DNA of 64,000 bases from positions 4,145-68,144 of the forward strand of contig JAKBCE010000020.1 of the NCBI GenBank assembly GCA_021808195.1, written 5' to 3'. Of the stretch, positions 57,568 through 64,000 are shown one piece after another (the stretch's first letter is position 1; every line of letters starts with the position of its first letter). A program made the translations under genes and the position numbers. Origin of the DNA: Pseudomonadota bacterium. GTDB lineage: Bacteria; Pseudomonadota; Gammaproteobacteria; Steroidobacterales; Steroidobacteraceae. Under the pieces are notes generated by a model, which was given only the letters and a program-made list of their open reading frames with translations, was not told the origin of the DNA and ran no database searches.

Positions 57568-58833
57568 CTAGCGAAAGCCGTTGAACCAAGCCAGTGCGCT
57601 GGAGGCCGCCGCAAGAAAGGTGCCCCGATGATTGGCATCGACGACCTTGACCACGCGAATGCTGCGGCCCCCCATGGCCCGCTGGTAGCGGGCGGCGAGC
57701 CTCGCCAATGGAACACGGATCACCTGATCCCGGGTCCCGTAATACATTCTCACCGGCGCGGTAAATAGCTCCCGATACGTCTCCGACCGGGCCAGGAATT
57801 TTCCGAATGGCGAGTTCGCGAGATAAGTGGGATTCGCATAGGGAGGACGCAAATACCCAAGTAGTCCGCCGCGGTGTCGAGCAAGGCTCGCAAGGATTGC
57901 GTATAGATCCGTCATGCTGTGGTAGTCGCGCGTGTAGATGCGCTTGAAAGGCACGTAGTACTTCGGTCTGAGGACGGCTTTCGCCAGAGCAGGCATGGAA
58001 TCGTAGTACTGATAAGAAAAGAGCGACAAAGCGACGATCGCGTTCTCCCATACCGGATCGCTTGCGGTGGGGTGATATAGCCAGGCATTCAACGTCGCAA
58101 ACGGATCATTTGGTGACGCCGCAGTGAATGCGGCGGTCACCTTGATGCCGAGTGATTGCAGCTTTTCAAGAAACGCGGTGGTCACGAGCCCGCCTTGGGA
58201 CCAGCCGCCGAGGAACAGGCGTGACGGCTGAAGCCCCTGAGTGCCTAAGAACGTGAGCGCAGCCCGGTACAGATCGAGGCATGCCCGCTGCTCGCTGCGC
58301 TTGACCATGTACGCCTCCGGTCCACTCGAATCGCCGAGTCCAAAATAATCCGGAGCGATCACCACGTATCCCTGTCCTGCGTACTGCGCAACGATGAGAC
58401 GTGTCTCGAAGGCGCCGGAATATTGGGGGTATCCGGACGGATTGGTCTTGGAGAACGCGTAGGAAGGCACTTGATAGCGGCCGAACACCGTACCGTGCTG
58501 GTAAGACAGCAGCGGCAGGGCCGTCGCGCCCGGAACGACGGGAATGGCGATCAGTCCGGATGCCTCCTCTGACTTGCCGGGAAGTTCAGGTATCGCCGAT
58601 CGATAATCGACTCGATAGATCCTGACTGGGTATTTCGCGCGGACATATCCCGGCCATTGATAGCCCGCGACCCGGTGAGCCGGGGGCAGGAAGGCCTCTC
58701 GTCCGCGCGTGAGCATCCTGTCGAGCTGCGCCACAGACTCGGTACCGAGCAGAGTGATTCTGGCATCGGTCGCCGACACGCTCCAGGACAGGCAGGAAAG
58801 AAGTAGTACAGTCAGGAATCTGCTCATCATCAC
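57568..58833 (-). CDS. Secreted lipase-like alpha/beta-hydrolase
   Basis: 421 aa. Signal peptide MMMSRFLTVLLLSCLSWSVSA. The nucleophile elbow is GGWSQGGLVTT (Ser), with the acid in YYGTRDQVIRV and His in DANHRGTF. The middle resembles secretory lipases (LIP family): SYQHGTVFGRYQ, APDYFGLGDSSGPEAYMV. The substrate is not visible. It stands alone on the minus strand with long gaps on both sides. Confidence 0.83.
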   Translation of the reverse strand: MMMSRFLTVLLLSCLSWSVSATDARITLLGTESVAQLDRMLTRGREAFLPPAHRVAGYQWPGYVRAKYPVRIYRVDYRSAIPELPGKSEEASGLIAIPVVPGATALPLLSYQHGTVFGRYQVPSYAFSKTNPSGYPQYSGAFETRLIVAQYAGQGYVVIAPDYFGLGDSSGPEAYMVKRSEQRACLDLYRAALTFLGTQGLQPSRLFLGGWSQGGLVTTAFLEKLQSLGIKVTAAFTAASPNDPFATLNAWLYHPTASDPVWENAIVALSLFSYQYYDSMPALAKAVLRPKYYVPFKRIYTRDYHSMTDLYAILASLARHRGGLLGYLRPPYANPTYLANSPFGKFLARSETYRELFTAPVRMYYGTRDQVIRVPLARLAARYQRAMGGRSIRVVKVVDANHRGTFLAAASSALAWFNGFR

Positions 58834-59677
58834 CCCTGATCATTGGCAGGACGCCGAGAGTGTACTCGGTCGGCGCCCGGCCCGATCGACCGAGTCAGGG
58901 TCCCGGGCGGCACTGAAGTGCGGTGCCACATTCCCATGACGATACGCCGCGGCCCTTCGTGAGCGCACCGGATTCGCGCTCGCGCCTACGGTGTCCTGGT
59001 CGAACCTGTGGCGTAGAATCATTTCTCTTCGCATTCATCGGGCCCAAAGCCGACTGTCCCCGCAACCACCGCTCGACCCACCCGACGAGTGGAGCCCCGA
59101 CGTGCGCATCGATGTCATAGACACCGCCCTGACCACGCCACTGTCGTCCTCGCCGGTGGTCATGAGAAATACGTCAGCCCAGGGTGGCTCCCGTCTGTCC
59201 GGGAGAGGCGCTGATCCATCGCCCCTTAGACCCTCATCTTCACTTCTTCAAGAATCGAAGGACAGGAATTCTTAACCTCCCCCCACCCCATGCGGTTTCG
59301 AATTTTGCACGTGGAGAGGTGCCAGATCCCGACGCGATCGCACGGGCGGCTGAACGGGACCTGACGAGTGCATGCGAGACACTGCGGGAGTCCTGGCGCA
59401 GCGTTGGCCCCCCATCGACCATTTGGCAGAATTCCCAAGCATTTCCGTTCCCGCACAGCTGGCGCGCTATTGGCGAGCAGATGGTGCGTCAGCATTGTCT
59501 TCGCACCTGCATACTCGATCCGCCCGCGCGCTCCTGATAGCGTAGGGCGCGTTGCACTTGGTAATGCGCTCAGGTAACCTGACAGTTGACGTCTATTATG
59601 CTTCGAGAATTCGACAAACATTTGATCGGTAACTCAAGTAATTGTCTTGCCTCGCCCAAGCCGATGAGGGAGCGCAC
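58834..59677. other. 844-nt gap without a supported gene
   Basis: Only short frames occur, for example one of 118 codons at 59184-59537 on the + strand; none has a recognisable domain or good RBS. The region lies before the AT-richer oxygenase gene and may be decayed DNA. Confidence 0.4.
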
Positions 59678-60733
59678 ATGACTGACTCCGGCATTTCACG
59701 CGGAGCGCATCGAATTCCGTTGATCGATGTGTCACCATTGTTTTGCTCTAATTCTAATGCCGCGGCGGCGGTTGATCATGCGCTTGCGGTGGCAGCTCGC
59801 GATGTCGGATTTGTCTGTATCTGCGGCTTGCCCGATGAAGCCGTGCTCAGCCCAACCGACAGAGACCGGCTTCTTGCGATATTTGACCTGGACGATGAAC
59901 AGAAGCGTCGCTTGTACCGGCGAAAATTCGCCCCGGAGAATTCCAATATTTACCGCGGATGGTTCCCTGCCCAGCCTGGCAATCTGACGTTCAAGGAGGG
60001 AATCGATATCGGTGGCGACGTTGCCCATGGGTCTTTGCTTGTGGAGCCAAGCGACCCCTTGCGCGAACGCAGTCCGCTACCAAACGATAGCGCGCTGCCC
60101 GGATGGCGCACGGCAGTCGCAACCTATTACCTGGCCATGGAGCGTGTCGCCCAATCCTTAATGCGATCGCTTGCCCGTAATCTCGGGATCGACGCGAATT
60201 ATTTTGATGCCTCCTTTCATCATGGCCTCTCGACGTTGCGGCTAATTCGCTATCCGCCTCGGACTGCCGCAGAATTTAAGGCAACTGCCGGCCCTGAAAT
60301 GTTCACTGAGTCGGATCCACAGAGCCAGAGAATTGTTGGCGCACCGCATACCGATTCTGGATTTATGACTTTGCTGGCGCAGGACGGGGTGGCCGGTCTG
60401 CAGGCCCGCGCAAGAAGCGGTGATTGGATCGATGTGCCTCCTGTGGAGGACACGCTCGTTGTGAATTTTGGCCAAGTACTCGAAAGGTGGTCCGCCGGGC
60501 GGATCCGTGCCACCGAGCATCGGGTGTTGGGCACGGAGATCGAGCGCTTCTCAATACCATTCTTTTATGAGGCGCGCGCCGATGCAACGATTTCCCCTTT
60601 GCCAATCGACCGAGCCGACGCGTTCGAACCATTCCAGTTCGGCGATTATCTCTGGAACCGAATCACATCGTTCGTCGAGTTCCGCGGTATGGAGAAGGAG
60701 CGCTCGGGAGTGGGCGCGACCCTGGTGGCGTGA
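59678..60733 (+). CDS. 2-oxoglutarate/Fe(II)-dependent oxygenase (isopenicillin N synthase-like)
   Basis: 351 aa from ATG 59678 with GAGGGAG 5 nt upstream. The N-terminal part (IPLIDVSPLF, RDVGFVCICGLP) is the DIOX_N domain. The iron ligands are H224, D226 (PHTDSGF) and H281 (TEHRV), and R290-x-S292 (ERFSIPF) binds 2-oxoglutarate. Family enzymes hydroxylate or oxidise small molecules such as flavonoids, gibberellins or penicillin precursors; the substrate cannot be told. It is isolated, and its third codon positions look more AT-rich than its neighbours, which suggests transfer. Confidence 0.86.
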   Translation: MTDSGISRGAHRIPLIDVSPLFCSNSNAAAAVDHALAVAARDVGFVCICGLPDEAVLSPTDRDRLLAIFDLDDEQKRRLYRRKFAPENSNIYRGWFPAQPGNLTFKEGIDIGGDVAHGSLLVEPSDPLRERSPLPNDSALPGWRTAVATYYLAMERVAQSLMRSLARNLGIDANYFDASFHHGLSTLRLIRYPPRTAAEFKATAGPEMFTESDPQSQRIVGAPHTDSGFMTLLAQDGVAGLQARARSGDWIDVPPVEDTLVVNFGQVLERWSAGRIRATEHRVLGTEIERFSIPFFYEARADATISPLPIDRADAFEPFQFGDYLWNRITSFVEFRGMEKERSGVGATLVA

Positions 60734-61234
60734 CGGTCGAGAAATGACTTGGGCCTGCTTGTGAGCATCCCGAAACAGTGATGTACGCCGCCCTATGGAG
60801 TCAACTTCTCACCGTTTGAAATCATCGACACACGTTATGGGGCTGATATCTCACTTTGTGGCGTCACCCACACAAATTGCGGGCTTGCGGATCCGATGTT
60901 AGTCGTCGTTAAATAAAAGCAATTACTTACCCGTTCTCGGACCCCAAGCTTGGCAAGAAGCGGCCCCTATCCTCCGGAAGTTTGCCGAGCTTTAACCCAT
61001 CCGATGCAAGTCTTCGCGGTCTTACGATTATCGCACTATAGGCATCGGACAGCCTAATAGAATCCGGCGCACGCACCGGGAGTCACGATGTACCTTGTGT
61101 CGAAACCATTGACTACCGTTCACCCGGAAGAATGACGCAAGGCAGCAGGGGACACTGCACCATAAGGGACGGTCACGTCTTCGACCGCACGCCGGCTGGG
61201 AGGATTTTTATCTGGATTTGACTCCTTCCCACGG
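60734..61234. other. 501-nt gap without a supported gene
   Basis: More AT-rich than the rest of the window. No reading frame, terminator or known RNA was recognised. It separates the oxygenase gene from the GH5 pseudogene and may be degenerate inserted DNA. Confidence 0.4.
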
Positions 61235-62764
61235 TTAGTTGGCTGCGGCTTCTGTCTCGAAAAGTTTTTGAAGGACTGTGCCACCATCTTCCGCACATCC
61301 TGAGTTGTTGGGATCGACCAGTTGGTAGTTGGCTGTGTTTCCGGGGTAGTTGTGGCTGTTTACCAGGTAGCCACTCCCGTCGTATGGCGCGTCCCATGCG
61401 TAGGCCATCATCCCGATGGAGTGAGCAGGGAGATAGGACTGTATGAAGTTGTCCGTGATGGTTCGATTGGGATCGTTGGGGCAGGAGAAGGCTTCGTTCC
61501 ATTCGGTGACGAAGATTGCATGGCTGCTTGTGGCAAAGTTACCGAAGGTGGTATCCCAGGCGCTGGTGCTGTCGGCTAGACTACCGTTGACGACGTATCC
61601 GTAGGGATGGAAGGTGTAGGCGAAGTTGGAGGGCATTCCGGCGTGGACGGTGAAGCCGGTGAATCCGAAGTCAACGCCCTGTCCATCGAAGAGCAGGACA
61701 TTGTTTGGGGGCAAGAGTGCGCACATATTGCCCTACGGTGAGCATGCCCTGCTGCGGCTCGTTGCCGCAGCCGGTAGCCCATGCCGTCCAATCTGGTTGA
61801 GTGTAAGTGCCGGCGCTGCAGCCGGTAGAGGCGTCGGGCTCGTTGAATATTTCGAGGATGGCGCCTTTATCGCTGGTGAGAGCGGAGTTGAGCAACTGAG
61901 CCCAGGCCTGCTCGATGTTGACGTCGGGCAATTTCTGGAGGTTTCCGTTCTGGAGGGGAGTACAACTGAGTCCCTCGGTCTGCATGGAGAGATCGACGAT
62001 GAGCCCTGCGGCGCGGGCCTGCGCGATGACGCCACGGGCCATGTCTGTGTAGGCGGAGAGGCAGTGCGCGTATTCCTAATCGAGCGCTCCCTCGCTGACC
62101 TGGAAGCGGACGCTGTTCACATGCCAGTCCTGCACCATGGCTTGGAAGGATGCGTTGTATGCGAGGCCGGGGAGTGGCGCGGCGGTGATGGCGGCCCGGG
62201 CTTGCTGCATATTGGCCGCTTTATTGGAAGCCTCTAAGGTACTGGAGCAGAGCGTGGCGGCGTAAGGAGCTGGATAGACGATGCCGATGGAGGTGAATCC
62301 GCGGGGGATGAAGGGGGTATTGGTGCGGGCGAGGACGAGCTTCCCGGAGACGACGGCGACACCTCCAGATTGCGCGGAGAAGATTGCCGAGATGGACTGA
62401 TCCTGGTTCATCGTCACGGTGCAGCTCGCGGCCGATCCGCTGCAGCTCCCTGACCAGCTTGTGAAAACGTAGGCTGCGGCGGGGGTTGCTTGCAACGTCA
62501 CCTGACTGCCCGAATTGAACGAGCCGTCGCAAGAATTGCCGCAATTGATTCCGCCCGTGCCAGACGTCACCGTGCCATTTCCGCTGACACCCACGACAAG
62601 CGAGAAAGTTTGTGGCGACGTTGCTGTGACGTTGAGGATGGGGGAGTGCCTCCACTACCACCACACCCGGAGAGCGCCACAAGTAATAACAGTGCCTGTG
62701 ACAGGCGCGCACATTGTCGATACCCGCATGCCGAGTTTGAGGCGCGCCGTCGGAATATCTTCAC
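61235..62764 (-). pseudogene. Broken glycoside hydrolase family 5-like lipoprotein with InlB-type repeat
   Basis: Three pieces in two frames spell one protein. The piece starting at 62764 has a lipoprotein signal (ALLLLVALSGCGGSGG); it shifts frame near 62640 into an InlB-type repeat (NGTVTSGTGGINC...FTSWSGSC...VTMNQDQSISAIF) and an N-terminal GH5 part (LVLARTNTPFIPRGF, DWHVNSVRFQVSEGALD) to a TAG at 62076-62078. The same frame continues to about 61740 (AGLIVDLSMQTEGL, EIFNEPDAS), where a second shift leads into the C-terminal part to 61235 (FTGFTVHAG, IFVTEWNEAF, SYLPAHSIGMMAYAWDAPYDG). The proton donor Glu is in IFNEPDAS and the nucleophile Glu in FVTEWNEAF. At least two frameshifts and one stop make it inactive unless sequencing errors. 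Confidence 0.8.
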
Positions 62765-62989
62765 GAGATGCGCTCTGCTCTGGCTCGCATTTCGATGCGG
62801 ACCTTAGAACGGTCGGCCTTCCGACGCGTTTACAGCCCATCCAGAATTGCGAAGTCGTCCGCAAATCCGCATGTGACTCGGCGTGCGGTATTGTTACAGA
62901 TTGTAAAGAGCGCCCGCGGACCCTCGGTGCGACCTTATTGAGCAGCTCCCACAGTTGGCGCACCCGGCTGCTTGCGGCGGTGCTCTATT

Positions 62990-63098
62990 ACGGGCAGTGC
63001 TCGGCGCGACCAAGGGATGTTGGACAGAGTGCGCCGAGAGCCTCTCGGAAGTCATCGCTGGCGTACTGACTACCGTGATCTGAGCGGCTATAGCCGAG
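62990..63098 (-). mobile_element. IS3-family transposase remnant
   Basis: In one minus-strand frame the sequence reads SDHGSQYASDDFREAL, the catalytic-core segment of IS3-family OrfB transposases, with the D before HGSQY being the second catalytic acid. The frame is closed by a stop just upstream and degenerates after FREAL, so only a fragment of about 35 codons remains. It sits between the GH5 pseudogene and the truncated dienelactone hydrolase gene. Confidence 0.65.
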
Positions 63099-63124
63099 TA
63101 CCTAGCGGGTCTGCGAGGCGATAG

Positions 63125-63385
63125 TCACCGCCAAGTACAACCGAAGATGTCCGGCCACATGAGCACGCCGGGATGAGTCCCCGCATTCGGATGCGTGAAG
63201 TAGGCATCGCAGATTCCGTCCGGCGTGCGGATTTCGACGGATGCGCCACTGACCGCCCCGGCTTGCGCCTCCCCCGGCAGCAGCGATACGAGGCCCGCGC
63301 CGGCCACCAGAGCCCCGAGCTGCCGGCGCGACACCGTGGCGGAGCGCGCATAGTTCATCGTGTCGAAGTCCTCTTGGTCGCACAT
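63125..63385 (-). pseudogene. Truncated secreted dienelactone hydrolase-like gene (5' end only)
   Basis: 86 aa. The twin-arginine-like signal SRRQLGALVAGAGLVSLLPGEAQAG and the start of a dienelactone hydrolase domain (VEIRTPDGICDAYFTHPNAGTHPGVLMWPDIFG) are seen, then the frame ends in CTWR after about 50 residues of mature protein; the family needs about 230. The break is next to the IS3 remnant, which probably caused it. The nucleophile region is lost, so the gene is presumed dead. Confidence 0.75.
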
Positions 63386-63421
63386 CGGCTCCCCCTTTGC
63401 TTCAACATCACGACGGCCTGA

Positions 63422-64000
63422 TCAATATTCGACTGCGCTCCCGCTTCTGGCCTCGGCCCCCGCCTTCCCGCGAAGGCGAACGGGCGCCGTCTCCGGATAG
63501 AGCATGTACGCAATCTGCCCGATCAGGGTGAACCCGATCAGGTACCAGGCGGGGGCGACCGCACTGCCCGTGACGTGAATGATCCACGTGACCACGAGCT
63601 GGGTCGTTCCACCGAAGATCGCCACGGAAAGGGCATACACGGTGCCGAACCCGCCACTGCGGACTCGCGGCGGCAGCGATTCGATGAATGCCGCGTAGAA
63701 CGAACCCATGCGCAACGAATAGACGGCATTCAGGATGACCATGGACCAAATCAACGCCGTGGCCGAGCGCGCCTCGACGACCCAGACGAACGCGGGGTAT
63801 ATGCCGAGCAGAAACGCAAGATTTCCCCATACGTTGATCGGCTTTCGTCCATAGCGGTCCGAGAGACGACCGCCGATCAGGATGCAGGGAATCTCCACGC
63901 TGTATCCGGCGAGACTCGCCAGGAATCCGGCGCGTGCCGGAAGGTGCAAGGTCGCCTGCGCGTACGTGGCCATATACACGAAGATGTAGGTGCCGACACT
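63422..64000 (-). CDS. MFS transporter, metabolite:H+ symporter type (5' end outside window)
   Basis: The frame is open to base 64000, so the N-terminus is missing; 192 residues with about five membrane segments are visible. GGRLSDRYGRKPINVWGN is the MFS loop motif and GSFYAAFIESLPPRVRSGGFGTVYALS resembles the proline/betaine or alpha-ketoglutarate permease group. The C-terminus is short and hydrophilic. It ends 36 nt before the truncated hydrolase gene. Confidence 0.85.
   Translation of the reverse strand, partial: SVGTYIFVYMATYAQATLHLPARAGFLASLAGYSVEIPCILIGGRLSDRYGRKPINVWGNLAFLLGIYPAFVWVVEARSATALIWSMVILNAVYSLRMGSFYAAFIESLPPRVRSGGFGTVYALSVAIFGGTTQLVVTWIIHVTGSAVAPAWYLIGFTLIGQIAYMLYPETAPVRLRGKAGAEARSGSAVEY

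Noticed and set aside
57210..57716. 168-codon minus-strand open frame
   Set aside because: Overlaps the 3' end of the lipase-like gene in another frame and carries only low-complexity sequence.

Overview
The window is high-GC DNA from a gammaproteobacterium. The gene order ruvX-yqgE-tonB-gshB-pilG-pilH-pilI-pilJ-chpA, and pilT/pilU-yggS-proC-yggT, follows the Pil-Chp/pyrimidine region known from Pseudomonas aeruginosa. The TyrA T-protein, RppH, ErpA, AmpD and an HU-like protein also fit. The lineage is probably near Xanthomonadales/Nevskiales/Steroidobacterales, but that is inferred from gene content and not proven. No rRNA, tRNA, CRISPR array or complete mobile element was seen.

Layout. 1-5952 is a leftward housekeeping run (tyrA, rppH, a DUF6776-like protein, erpA, ppx) with rightward pdxH and leftward rsmE. 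6141-9873 holds ampD, a candidate small RNA with a perfect terminator, a CBS protein, a secreted GIN-domain protein, a corrinoid adenosyltransferase and a HisN-type phosphatase. 9898-18681 is a leftward Pil-Chp chemosensory operon (pilG, pilH, pilI, pilJ, chpA, chpC) controlling type IV pili; pilK (CheR) and chpB (CheB) are absent and PilJ has almost no periplasmic domain. 18930-23812 runs rightward: gshB, a TonB-like gene, yqgE, ruvX, pyrB and a PyrK-like flavoprotein. 23867-27226 has three leftward PilT-family retraction ATPases in a row. 27308-30296 runs rightward with yggS, proC, yggT, yggU and an HU-like gene. 30379-38183 is leftward: an alpha/beta hydrolase, htpG behind a heat-shock-like promoter, two tiny unknown genes, ppnN, an L,D-transpeptidase and a multi-LysM lytic transglycosylase.

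The 38184-38640 gap carries an almost consensus sigma-54 promoter followed about 180 bp later by a strong terminator, with no convincing gene between. It is the best candidate for an undescribed element here: a sigma-54-dependent small RNA. 38640-46131 holds an MFS transporter, a methyltransferase, two tandem PAP2 phosphatases and a MacAB pair. 46261-53173 holds a P1B-5 metal ATPase with a C-terminal hemerythrin-like domain, a Q-rich secreted protein, an EamA exporter, and katG behind a well-conserved OxyR operator.

From about 53.2 kb onward the region becomes accessory: patatin lipoprotein, membrane proteins, an UrcA-family protein, a secreted lipase-like hydrolase, a 2-oxoglutarate/Fe(II) oxygenase in more AT-rich DNA, a broken GH5 glycoside hydrolase with an InlB-type repeat, a remnant of an IS3-type transposase next to a truncated dienelactone hydrolase gene, and an MFS transporter cut by the window edge. 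Long gaps and pseudogenes suggest turnover by insertion sequences.
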